A stretch of DNA of 64,000 bases, taken from NCBI RefSeq assembly GCF_034432235.1, contig NZ_DAOUCJ010000078.1, positions 1 through 64,000 of the forward strand. The letters are read 5' to 3'. Under the pieces are notes generated by a model. That model saw only the letters and a program-made list of their open reading frames with translations. It did not search any database and was not told the DNA's origin. Within the stretch, counting starts at the first letter, position 1. The number at the start of each line of letters is the position of its first letter. Both the position numbers and the translations under genes were made by a program. The DNA comes from Thermoflexus sp. (GTDB taxonomy: Bacteria; Chloroflexota; Anaerolineae; Thermoflexales; Thermoflexaceae). Below, piece by piece: positions 1 through 7,480 of this stretch.

Positions 1-588
1 CTGGTGATCGCCACCCAGCGCCCCAGCGTGGATGTGGTGACCGGATTGATCAAGGCCAACTTCCCGGCCCGCATCGCCTTCGCGGTGGCCTCCTCGGTGG
101 ACTCCCGGGTGATCCTGGACACGCCGGGAGCGGAGACCCTGCTGGGGCGTGGGGATATGCTCTTCCTGCCGCCGGATCTGGGGAAGCCGGTTCGGGTCCA
201 GGGCGCCTATGTTTCGGATGGAGAGGTGGAGCGGGTGGTGCGGTTCTGGCAGGAGCGCTATGCGGATGAGCGGCCAGAGCCTGCCCCCTGGGAAGGGATG
301 GTGACCCCCCTGGAGGTGGGGAGTGGCCGTTCGGTGAGCCGCGGCGAATTCGAGGAGGAGGACGAAGAGGCCCTGTTACGGGAGGCGATCGAGATCATCA
401 AGCGGCATCGTGGGGCGTCCACTTCCCTGCTTCAGCGCAAGCTGCGCATCGGCTATCCCAAGGCCGCTCGCCTCATCGACCGCTTGGAGGAGCTCGGGAT
501 CATCGGCCCGCCGGAGCCCAGCGGCCGCCTGCGTCCGCTCCTCATCCCGGACAACTGGGAACCCCCGCCGGACTGGTTCCGGCGATAG
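1..588 (+). CDS. ftsK: FtsK/SpoIIIE DNA translocase, C-terminal part (5' cut by window edge)
   Basis: The frame is open from the first base, so only the last 195 residues are present. ATQRPSVDVVTGLIKANFP is the conserved end of the FtsK RecA-like motor, followed by a segment typical of the family (GRGDMLF). After an acidic linker (about residues 110-125) comes a winged-helix gamma domain (about 125-185, with LLQRKLRIGYPKAARLIDRLE), which in FtsK reads oriented KOPS-type sites. Known role: a septum-located, ATP-driven DNA pump that clears and aligns chromosomes at division. The Walker A and membrane parts lie outside the window. The gene ends before a 630-base gap that carries the nusA promoter. 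The family call is firm. Confidence 0.95.
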   Translation: MVIATQRPSVDVVTGLIKANFPARIAFAVASSVDSRVILDTPGAETLLGRGDMLFLPPDLGKPVRVQGAYVSDGEVERVVRFWQERYADERPEPAPWEGMVTPLEVGSGRSVSRGEFEEEDEEALLREAIEIIKRHRGASTSLLQRKLRIGYPKAARLIDRLEELGIIGPPEPSGRLRPLLIPDNWEPPPDWFRR

Positions 589-921
589 AAGGCCGGCATC
601 CCAGGTGTGGGTTTTGGGCGAGGGCGCGTCGCCAGGCGGGTTTCTGGGCCAGCGCTGCCGCCCCGCTGACGTCCTCGTTCGTGCGACGCTCGTTTGCCCA
701 TCGCTTTGCCCGCAGCGAGCTCCGGGGACAATCCGCCCCATGCCTGTGGGAGTTGCTGGCCCCTGGGAAGGGAACTGCCAGGAAGGCGTTTGGCTGGCCT
801 ATGGGTCTCTGCGAGGGTAGGCCGTTCTGGACGGCCAGATCGATCTGCCTCGGAAAGGGTGCGAGGGTACGGCAGGGTCCGGAAGCCAGAATGCGGGGGT
901 GGGACCTCCGGATCGATCTCC
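589..921. other. Intergenic stretch without a supported gene
   Basis: This is the first part of the gap between ftsK and nusA. The short open frames on both strands overlap one another, lack ribosome binding sites and show no recognisable protein motif. I see no tRNA cloverleaf, no RNase P core motifs and no convincing terminator. Confidence 0.5.
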
Positions 922-950
922 TTGACGTTTCAGGGGGTTATGTTTAAAAT
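922..950 (+). promoter_or_regulatory. Sigma-70 type promoter of the nusA operon
   Basis: TTGACG at 922-927, a 17-base spacer and TAAAAT at 945-950 match the housekeeping promoter pattern. Transcription would begin near 957, giving nusA a leader of about 260 bases that contains the hairpin at 1069-1092. This is inferred from sequence alone. Confidence 0.6.
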
Positions 951-1068
951 GTAAAACAGAATGGCTCGATGGATCTGTGCCTGGAGTTTGAGAGGACAGG
1001 CGGGCTCTCCCGGGGTGCCTGTCAAGTTTTCATAGCGGGTTTCATCGTCGGAGGATCCCTTGGATAAA

Positions 1069-1092
1069 CAGGGGCGCGATCAGGCGCCCCTG
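1069..1092 (+). promoter_or_regulatory. Leader hairpin upstream of nusA
   Basis: A perfect 9-bp stem (CAGGGGCGC / GCGCCCCTG) encloses a 6-base loop and is followed by TGTTGTTC. It lies inside the predicted nusA leader and looks like a weak intrinsic terminator or attenuator. A similar element, also preceded by AAACAGG, lies in the greA leader at 6912-6933. Confidence 0.5.
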
Positions 1093-1219
1093 TGTTGTTC
1101 ATACGGGGATATGAGGATCATGAAAGGGGCTGTCTTCACGGGCCTGTTGAGCCCTTCGAACCTGGGCGGGATCCACCGCGCCATCTTGAGAACGAATATG
1201 CAGAAAGAGGAGCCATCGA

Positions 1220-2977
1220 ATGGCGAAGAGCGAGCTCCTGCTGGCCGTGAATCAGATCGCCGCCGATCGGAACCTTCCTCGGGAGGTGGTCCTGGAGGTC
1301 CTGAAGGGGGCCCTGGCCACCGTGTTCCGTCGGATGACCGATATGGGAAGTGCCCAGGCCGTCGATGTGGAGATCGATCTCGAAAACGGCCAGGTCCGCG
1401 TTTTCCTCCAGAAGACGGTGGTGGAAGCCGTTAAGGATCCTCGCCATGAGATCTCTCTGGAGGAGGCTCGACGGATCCGCCCGGACATCCGGGTAGGGGA
1501 GACGATTCGCGTCGATGTCACGCCAGCGAATTTCGCGCAGCGGATCGCGGCCCAGAATGTGCGACAGATCATCCTGCAACGCATCCGCGAGGCGGAGCGG
1601 GAGTATCTCTATCGTTACTTCTCCGAACAGGAAGGCGAGATCGTCCACGGGGTGGTTCAGGCCGTCACCCCCCAGGGGGCGACGGTCCTGCTGGCCCAGG
1701 GGCGGGCGGAGGCGATTCTGCCTCGCAATCAGATGGTGCCCGGGGAGCGGCTCCAGCCCCACCAGCGGATCCGCGCCTATCTGGCAGAGGTCCGGCAAAC
1801 GCCCCGAGGGCCGCAGCTGATCCTTTCCCGGACCCACAAGAACCTGATCCGTCGGCTGCTGGAGACCGAGGTGCCGGAGATCTACAACGGCCTGGTGGAG
1901 ATCAAGGCGATCGCCCGCGAGCCGGGCCAGCGCACGAAAGTGGCCGTGGCCGCCACGCAGCCGAACATCGACGCCGTGGGGGCATGCGTTGGCCAGCGCG
2001 GCATGCGGATCCAGAACCTGGTCCACGAGCTGGGGGGCGAGAAAATCGATGTGATCGAGTGGCATCCGGACCCCGCGATCTTCATCGCGAAAGCCCTGAG
2101 CCCGGCCCGGGTGCTCACGGTGCATCTGTTCGAGGAGAAGCGCTCGGAGCGGACCGCCCAGGTGGTGGTGCCGGATGATCAGCTCTCTCTGGCCATCGGA
2201 CGGGAGGGCCTGAACGCCCGGCTGGCGGCGCGCCTGACAGGGTGGCGGATCGATATCCACAGCCTGACGGAGGCGCTGGAGCAGTGGCTCCCCCGCGTGG
2301 AGGATCCCGAATTGCAGGAGCGGATGGGGGAGGCCGCCCGCCTGATCCCCGCGATGCGGGAGGCGCTGGCCCGTCATAAGAGCCAGCCCGGCCTGCCCTG
2401 GAGCGCCGATGAGCTCCGGGAGGCCCGGACGTTCCTGGAGGCCGCTTATCAGGCCTATATGGCGCGGCGGGAGGCCGAGCGGGCCCGGCGCAAGGCGCAG
2501 AAAGCCGCCCGCGCGGAGGCTCCAGAAATCCCGCTGGAGAAACCGGAGCCTGCTCCTCAGGAGGCGGAGCCAACCCAGGCGGTGGAGGAGGTTCCCGCTC
2601 CCGAGCCGGTGGCGGCGGTGGCGTCGGCCCCTTCGATTTCGGAAGTCGTTCTGGAGCCGGTTGCCCTGGAGGCTGCGGAGACGGAAATCCCCGGGAGCGA
2701 GGAACCTCACCCGGAGACTCCGGCTCCCATAGAGGCTCCCCCTCCGGAGCCAACGCTGGAGGCTCTGGAAGTTCCCCTCCCGATCCCGGAGCCCATAGGG
2801 ATCAAGGAAACCGAAGACGAGGAAGATGAGGAAGAGGAAGAGGAGGAGCTCCGGCGGCGCAAGAAGGCCGGCAAGGGAAAGGAGCGCCGGCGGGTCCGTT
2901 ATGAGATCGATTATGAGGACGAAACCTGGCTGCGACGGATGCGTGGCGGGCGGGTGCGCGACTGGCTGGAGGAGTGA
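1220..2977 (+). CDS. nusA: Transcription termination/antitermination factor NusA
   Basis: The 585-residue product has the NusA order: an N-terminal RNA-polymerase-binding domain (about 1-125, starting MAKSELLLAVNQIA), an S1 domain (about 130-200) and two KH domains (about 205-345, with VGACVGQRGMRIQNL and LAIGREGLNARLAARLTGW). NusA binds RNA polymerase and nascent RNA and controls pausing, termination and antitermination. About 190 extra residues follow: a Pro/Glu/Ala-rich, probably disordered segment, then an acidic run and a basic patch near the end. That tail is longer than in most NusA proteins. The usual upstream partner rimP is not adjacent, since a promoter-bearing gap and ftsK precede it. 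The start ATG follows AGGAG with good spacing. Confidence 0.97.
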   Translation: MAKSELLLAVNQIAADRNLPREVVLEVLKGALATVFRRMTDMGSAQAVDVEIDLENGQVRVFLQKTVVEAVKDPRHEISLEEARRIRPDIRVGETIRVDVTPANFAQRIAAQNVRQIILQRIREAEREYLYRYFSEQEGEIVHGVVQAVTPQGATVLLAQGRAEAILPRNQMVPGERLQPHQRIRAYLAEVRQTPRGPQLILSRTHKNLIRRLLETEVPEIYNGLVEIKAIAREPGQRTKVAVAATQPNIDAVGACVGQRGMRIQNLVHELGGEKIDVIEWHPDPAIFIAKALSPARVLTVHLFEEKRSERTAQVVVPDDQLSLAIGREGLNARLAARLTGWRIDIHSLTEALEQWLPRVEDPELQERMGEAARLIPAMREALARHKSQPGLPWSADELREARTFLEAAYQAYMARREAERARRKAQKAARAEAPEIPLEKPEPAPQEAEPTQAVEEVPAPEPVAAVASAPSISEVVLEPVALEAAETEIPGSEEPHPETPAPIEAPPPEPTLEALEVPLPIPEPIGIKETEDEEDEEEEEEELRRRKKAGKGKERRRVRYEIDYEDETWLRRMRGGRVRDWLEE

Positions 2978-2982
2978 GGGCC

Positions 2983-3654
2983 ATGCCTGTGATGGTCGTG
3001 GATGAGCGGAAGCGGCCGATCCCGGGTCCGTATGTGGTGCGGATGGGTGGCTGGACGCTGGAGCGCTATCTGGCGGAGGCTCCCGAGAGCCCGGTCTGGG
3101 AGTTCGTGCGCGGGGAGGTCGTGATGCACTCGCCGGCTACGGCTGAACATCAGGACGTCGTGATCTTCCTCCTGCGGCTTCTGGCCGGGTATTGTGAAGC
3201 CAGGGGATGGGGGAAAGTTCTGGCGGGCCCCGCAGCCCTTCAGGTGCTCCCGGACGTGGTGCGGAAGCCGGATCTCTTCGTGCTGCCACCAGAGGAGATC
3301 TCCCGGGCCCGGGGGGTGCCCCTGACCGTGCGGCCCGTCCTGGTGATCGGGGTGACCAGCCCCGCCACCCGGGGGATGGATCTGGGGGAGAAGGCGCTGG
3401 AGTATCGGGCGGCGGGGATCCCGGAGTACGGGGTGGTGGACCTGGAGCAGGAGGAGGTGGTGGCGCACCGGGTGAAAGGTGGCAATGAGGCGATGGTGCG
3501 GATGCGGGAAGGGCGGCTGGTCAGCCAGGGGGTGCCAGGGTTCTGGCTGGAGGTGGGATGGCTGTTCCAGAGGCCCCTGCCTCCGGTCGAACCGTGCCTG
3601 CGCCGCATCCTGGGGTCAGAGCAGGAGATCGGAGGGCGCCTGGACGAGACATGA
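2983..3654 (+). CDS. Uma2-family (DUF820) PD-(D/E)XK nuclease-like protein, probably inactive
   Basis: This 223-residue protein belongs to the Uma2 family, which has a PD-(D/E)XK nuclease fold and is abundant in Chloroflexota and Cyanobacteria; its biological role is unsettled. Visible family marks are KPDLFVL (about residue 95), VTSPATR (about 122), EKALEYRAAGI and the strand GVVDLE. The acidic residue that normally precedes VTSP is Gly here (VIGVTSP), whereas the next gene keeps Glu (VVEVTSP), so nuclease activity is doubtful. I chose the ATG at 2983 because GGAGG lies about 10 bases upstream; a GTG at 2974 would overlap nusA. The gene sits between nusA and rnpM, an unusual place. Confidence 0.85.
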   Translation: MPVMVVDERKRPIPGPYVVRMGGWTLERYLAEAPESPVWEFVRGEVVMHSPATAEHQDVVIFLLRLLAGYCEARGWGKVLAGPAALQVLPDVVRKPDLFVLPPEEISRARGVPLTVRPVLVIGVTSPATRGMDLGEKALEYRAAGIPEYGVVDLEQEEVVAHRVKGGNEAMVRMREGRLVSQGVPGFWLEVGWLFQRPLPPVEPCLRRILGSEQEIGGRLDET

Positions 3655-3673
3655 CCGGTGGGGGGAGGAGCGT

Positions 3674-4264
3674 ATGGGAGCTCGAACCCGGGGAGGACGA
3701 ACGGTGGAGGTGGCGGAACTTTACCCTCCTCAGGGACAGTGGACGGAGGAGGACTTCTTCGCCCTGCCGGATCGGAATCGAATCGTGGAGCTCTCGGAGG
3801 GGAGGCTGCTGGTGCCGCCGCATCCCACCTACACGCATCAGACGGCCCTTCAAAACCTGTTTCTGGCGCTTCACGCGTTGATCGAGCGGCACAAGCTGGG
3901 GGTGGTTCGCTTTGCTCCTCTCCCCGTCCGCCTGTGGGCGGGCAAGATCCGCGAGCCGGACATCTTCTTTATTGCTCGCGAGCATGTCGATCGCATCGGC
4001 GAGCAGGTATGCGGTGTTCCGGACCTCGTCGTTGAGGTCACCTCGCCGGCTACCCGGAGGACAGATCGGGTCGAGAAGTTTGCGGAATATGCCCAGGCAG
4101 GGGTGCTGGAATACTGGATTGTTGATCCGGAAGCGCAAACGGTCGAGGTGTATGAGCTGAAGGGCGGAGCCTATGAGCTGATCGGCAAGTGGGGTATGGG
4201 CCAGACGGCCCATTCCGTGCTCCTCGTCGGTTTCACCGTGGAGGTGGACCGGATCTTCGGATGA
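3674..4264 (+). CDS. Uma2-family (DUF820) PD-(D/E)XK nuclease-like protein
   Basis: This is the second Uma2 gene in tandem, 196 residues, starting 19 bases after the first one stops, behind a strong GGAGGAG ribosome binding site. The expected active-site frame is intact: EPDIFFI (about residue 94), VVEVTSPATRRTD (about 119), EKFAEYAQAGV with its Lys, then EYWIVDPE. The two copies are clearly diverged, so this is not a recent duplication. Function is unknown beyond the nuclease fold. Its position inside the nusA-rnpM-infB transcript suggests insertion into an operon that normally has no such genes. An alternative start further upstream has no ribosome binding site. Confidence 0.88.
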   Translation: MGARTRGGRTVEVAELYPPQGQWTEEDFFALPDRNRIVELSEGRLLVPPHPTYTHQTALQNLFLALHALIERHKLGVVRFAPLPVRLWAGKIREPDIFFIAREHVDRIGEQVCGVPDLVVEVTSPATRRTDRVEKFAEYAQAGVLEYWIVDPEAQTVEVYELKGGAYELIGKWGMGQTAHSVLLVGFTVEVDRIFG

Positions 4265-4410
4265 AGGCTCGTCATCCGATTCGACGTGGAGCGCCGGTTG
4301 CGCAGCGGGCTTCCTGCGGGGAACTTTTAAGACAGGGCCGTTCCCTACAGGATCCCGGGCGAATCGGGCCGTCCAGTCTACGAGATAAGCCCTGCGAGCA
4401 TGGAACCCAG

Positions 4411-4695
4411 ATGGCGCGGAAGCATATCCCTCAACGCACGTGCGTGGGCTGCCGGCAGGTGCAGGCGAAGCGGGAGATGATCCGCATCGTCCGCACCCCG
4501 GAGGGCCGCGTGGAGATCGATCCGACAGGGAAGAAATCCGGTCGGGGAGCGTATCTGCATCCCCGGCGTTCCTGCTGGGAACGGGCCTTGAAGGATGGGC
4601 GCCTGGAATACGCCCTGCGGATCGAGGCGCTGCGGGAGGAGGACCGCATGGCGCTGGTGGCCTATGCCGCGACCCTGCCGGAGGATGAAGCGTGA
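4411..4695 (+). CDS. rnpM: YlxR/RnpM family RNA-binding protein
   Basis: This 94-residue protein opens with RTCVGCRQVQAKREMIRIVR and has GRGAYLHPRRSCWERAL near residue 50, the two hallmarks of the YlxR fold, a small basic RNA-binding domain. In Bacillus the homologue (renamed RnpM) binds and modulates RNase P RNA. The gene normally lies between nusA and infB. That order is kept here, although the two Uma2 genes separate it from nusA. The ATG at 4411 starts directly before the conserved domain; longer in-frame extensions have no family similarity. The optional L7Ae-like gene found here in Firmicutes is absent. Confidence 0.93.
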   Translation: MARKHIPQRTCVGCRQVQAKREMIRIVRTPEGRVEIDPTGKKSGRGAYLHPRRSCWERALKDGRLEYALRIEALREEDRMALVAYAATLPEDEA

Positions 4696-4769
4696 TGCGA
4701 CCCTGAGGGAGATCGCCGGAGGGCTCTTCGGGGCTTGCACAGGCAGCAGGGCATCCTGGATTGGATCCA

Positions 4770-4807
4770 CCGGCACGGTCGGCGAGGGCCACCGTGCCGG
4801 CTTTTTT
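4770..4807 (+). terminator. Intrinsic-terminator-like hairpin between rnpM and infB
   Basis: A perfect 10-bp stem (CCGGCACGGT / ACCGTGCCGG, 4770-4779 and 4791-4800) with an 11-base loop is followed at once by CTTTTTTA. This is a textbook Rho-independent terminator. It lies inside the classical nusA-infB operon, so it would either end the upstream transcript or act as a read-through attenuator for infB. I found no strong promoter between it and infB. Confidence 0.8.
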
Positions 4808-4891
4808 ATCCGCAGGGCTGCGCCAGGATTCCGGATGAACGTGCAGGATCCATGGGGAAAGCACCCATCCTGTTTCGCGAGGAGGTAAGAG

Positions 4892-6679
4892 ATGCGGCAG
4901 AACGGACGGAAAGAGATCGAGATCCCGGCGAGCATTACGGTGCGCGAGCTGGCTGCGCTGATGTCGGTGAGCCCCATCGATGTCATCAAGGTCCTCATGC
5001 ACAACGGGATTATGGCCAGCATCAACCAGCGCATCGATTATGAAACGGCAGCCTTGGTGGCCCATGAGTTCGGCTTTGAACCCCGGGAGCAGCGGCCGCC
5101 GGAGGCCGCGGAAGCGGAAGGCCCTTCTTTGCTCTGGGAGCGCCTCTATGCCGGAGAAGATCCCTCCAAACTGAAGCCGCGGCCGCCCGTCGTCGTGGTC
5201 CTCGGCCACGTGGATCACGGGAAGACCACCCTGCTGGACGCCATCCGCCGCACGAACGTGGCGGCCCAGGAGGTAGGGCAGATCACACAGCGGATCGGTG
5301 CCTATCAGGTGGAATACAACGGGCGCAAGATCACCTTCCTGGATACGCCGGGCCACGAGGCGTTCACCCAGATGCGAGCCCGCGGCGCCCAGGTCACCGA
5401 TATCGCCGTCCTGGTGGTGGCTGCCGATGATGGGGTGATGCCCCAGACCCGCGAGGCGCTGGCCCACGCCCGGGCCGCCCGCTTGCCGGTGATCGTGGCC
5501 CTCAACAAGATCGATAAGCCCACCGCCAACGTCGAGCGCGTGATGAGCCAGCTCTCGGAGCTCGGCCTGGTTCCCCAGGAATATGGGGGCGACACCATCG
5601 TGGTGAAGGTCTCGGCCAAACAGCGCATCGGCATCGAGGATCTCCTGGAGGCGATCCTCTTGGTGGCGGAGACCCGGGAGATCAGGGCCAACCCGGATCG
5701 CCCGGCGGTGGGCACGGTGATCGACGCGCGGGTGGATAAGCGCGGGCCGGTGGCCACCCTGCTGGTGCAGAACGGCACCCTCAAACAAGGGGACATCATT
5801 GTGGCCGGTGCCACCTACGGTCGGGTCCGCGCCATGTTCGACGACCGGGGCCGTCCGTTGAAGAAGGCGCCTCCCTCCACGCCGGTGGAGGTCCTGGGGC
5901 TCTCAGATGTGCCGGAGGCGGGAGATTTCTTTGAGGTGGTGGAAAGCGAGCGCCAGGCCCGGGAGCTGGCGGAGCGGCGGGCGGCCGAGCGCCAGCGACA
6001 ACGCCAGGTCCGGCGGATGAGCCTGGAAGACCTTTACCGCCGCATGCAGGCGGGAAAGGTTCGCGAATTCAATGTCATCGTCAAGACGGACGTCCAGGGA
6101 TCCATTGAGCCGATCATCAGTCTCTTGCAGCGGCTGGTGGAGAAGCACGCCCGGGATCAGCTCCAGCTGAACGTCCTGCATGCCGATGCCGGCGAGGTCA
6201 GCGTCTCCGATGTCACCCTGGCGGCTGCCTCCGACGCCATCATCATCGGATTCAACGTCCCGGTGGATGCGGCGGCGAAGCGGCTGGCGGAGAACGAGGG
6301 GGTGGACATCCGGCTTTACAATGTGATCTATCATATCGAGGAGGACCTGGAGAAGGCCCTGAAGGGCATGCTGGCCCCCACCATCCAGGAACGGATCCTG
6401 GGCCACGCCGAGGTCCGCCAGGTCTTCAAGGTGCGGGGGGGCCAGGTGGCGGGCTGTTACGTCCGGGATGGCGAGATCCGGCGGAACGCCCTGGTGCGGG
6501 TCCTGCGGGGCGGCCAGAAGATCCACGAAGGCCGCATCGCCTCCCTCAAGCGTTATAAAGACGACGTCACCGAGGTCCGCGCCGGCTACGAATGCGGGGT
6601 TGGACTGGAGGGATTCCACGATTTCGCCACGGGGGATATCCTGGAGTGCTTCATCCGGGAGGAGATCGCAGCGGCATAG
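4892..6679 (+). CDS. infB: Translation initiation factor IF-2
   Basis: This 595-residue GTPase delivers initiator tRNA to the 30S subunit. It has a short N-terminal region (IF2_N-type fold, about 1-80), a G domain with [12 protein letters not shown] (about 107), DTPGHEAF and NKID, then domain II, the IF-2 middle domain (about 380-480) and the C-terminal initiator-tRNA-binding domain. The N-terminal linker is much shorter than in enterobacteria, as in many Chloroflexota and thermophiles. A GAGGAGG site precedes the ATG. The usual downstream rbfA and truB are absent; instead a 317-base gap with a promoter leads to greA. Confidence 0.97.
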   Translation: MRQNGRKEIEIPASITVRELAALMSVSPIDVIKVLMHNGIMASINQRIDYETAALVAHEFGFEPREQRPPEAAEAEGPSLLWERLYAGEDPSKLKPRPPVVVVLGHVDHGKTTLLDAIRRTNVAAQEVGQITQRIGAYQVEYNGRKITFLDTPGHEAFTQMRARGAQVTDIAVLVVAADDGVMPQTREALAHARAARLPVIVALNKIDKPTANVERVMSQLSELGLVPQEYGGDTIVVKVSAKQRIGIEDLLEAILLVAETREIRANPDRPAVGTVIDARVDKRGPVATLLVQNGTLKQGDIIVAGATYGRVRAMFDDRGRPLKKAPPSTPVEVLGLSDVPEAGDFFEVVESERQARELAERRAAERQRQRQVRRMSLEDLYRRMQAGKVREFNVIVKTDVQGSIEPIISLLQRLVEKHARDQLQLNVLHADAGEVSVSDVTLAAASDAIIIGFNVPVDAAAKRLAENEGVDIRLYNVIYHIEEDLEKALKGMLAPTIQERILGHAEVRQVFKVRGGQVAGCYVRDGEIRRNALVRVLRGGQKIHEGRIASLKRYKDDVTEVRAGYECGVGLEGFHDFATGDILECFIREEIAAA

Positions 6680-6831
6680 CGGGCCCAGGTTGGCCGAACT
6701 TCCCGCTGGGATGGGAGAGGGAGATGGGGCCCCCCGCCCCCCGTCCCCTCCCCATGGCCCGGTGAGCCGCGGGGAGGGAAAAAGCCCAAGCCCGGATCGC
6801 CAGGAAGGGCCCACGCCCGGGGGACCCGCTC
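6680..6831. other. Gap after infB with no gene
   Basis: This GC-rich stretch lies between the infB stop and the greA promoter. It contains several C/G runs but no clear terminator with a T tract, no ribosome binding site with an open frame and no RNA gene that I recognise. Confidence 0.4.
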
Positions 6832-6860
6832 TTGTTTCCCCCTCAGAGACATGCTATAAT
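6832..6860 (+). promoter_or_regulatory. Sigma-70 type promoter of greA-lysS
   Basis: TTGTTT at 6832-6837, a 17-base spacer and a perfect TATAAT at 6855-6860 place transcription start near 6867. The resulting leader of about 130 bases contains the hairpin at 6912-6933. Confidence 0.7.
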
Positions 6861-6911
6861 GGGGGCGCCATCGAGAGGATGACCGGGATCAAGGGACAAG
6901 TTTCAACAAAC

Positions 6912-6940
6912 AGGGCGCCTGAATGGGCGCTCTTTCTGTT
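6912..6940 (+). promoter_or_regulatory. Terminator-like leader hairpin upstream of greA
   Basis: An 8-bp stem with one G-U pair (AGGGCGCC / GGCGCTCT) and the loop TGAATG is followed by the T-rich TTCTGTTT. It starts after AAAC, as does the nusA leader hairpin at 1069-1092. It may be an attenuator, perhaps sensed by RNA polymerase factors themselves; that is inference. Confidence 0.5.
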
Positions 6941-6996
6941 TATCATCCTGCTGTCCATGGGATATCGCTGCGAAAACTATACTCTTGTGAGGACCT

Positions 6997-7470
6997 ATGA
7001 GCGAGCAACCGATCTATCTGACCCGTGAGGGTTATCAGAAGCTCCTTGAAGAGCTGGAGTATCTCCGCACGGTCCGGCGCCAGGAGATCGCGAAGCGGTT
7101 GAACCTGGCGATGGACGAAGGCAATTATGATGAAAACGCCGAATACGAGGCCGCCAAGACGGAGCAGGCGTTTGTGGAAGGCCGCATCATGATGCTGGAG
7201 TCCATGCTCCGCCGGGCGGTGATCATTGAGGAAACCACGGGCCCTAAAACCTTTGTCACCCTGGGGAGCTGGGTGACCATTCAGGAGGAGGGCAGCTCCA
7301 CCCCAGAGCGCTATCAGGTGGTCGGCTCGGCCGAGGCGGACCCTGCTCGAGGCCGGATCTCCAATGAGTCCCCGCTGGGGCAGGCTCTCCTGGGGCGCCA
7401 GGTGGGGGATGTGATCACCGTCAACGCCCCAGATGGGGTTCTGCGTTTCCGCATCCTCCGCATCGAATAG
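6997..7470 (+). CDS. greA: Transcription elongation factor GreA
   Basis: At 157 residues this is standard GreA length. The N-terminal coiled coil (about 8-75) carries the tip motif DEGNYDENAEYEAAK, whose acidic residues stimulate transcript cleavage in the RNA polymerase active centre. The C-terminal FKBP-like domain (about 80-157) includes GSWVTIQEE and SPLGQALLGRQVGDVI. GreA rescues backtracked polymerase. The gene has its own promoter and leader and is followed 10 bases later by lysS, so the two are probably co-transcribed. The ATG follows GTGAGGA. Confidence 0.97.
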   Translation: MSEQPIYLTREGYQKLLEELEYLRTVRRQEIAKRLNLAMDEGNYDENAEYEAAKTEQAFVEGRIMMLESMLRRAVIIEETTGPKTFVTLGSWVTIQEEGSSTPERYQVVGSAEADPARGRISNESPLGQALLGRQVGDVITVNAPDGVLRFRILRIE

Positions 7471-7480
7471 GTTTCCGACG

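Noticed and set aside
589..921. Possible structured RNA in the ftsK-nusA gap (6S, RNase P or SRP RNA)
   Set aside because: Hand inspection finds none of the conserved core motifs. A covariance search would be needed before claiming an RNA.
3521..5788. A 755-codon open frame on the minus strand across rnpM and infB
   Set aside because: It is antisense to well-supported genes, has no family motif and is explained by high GC and codon bias.
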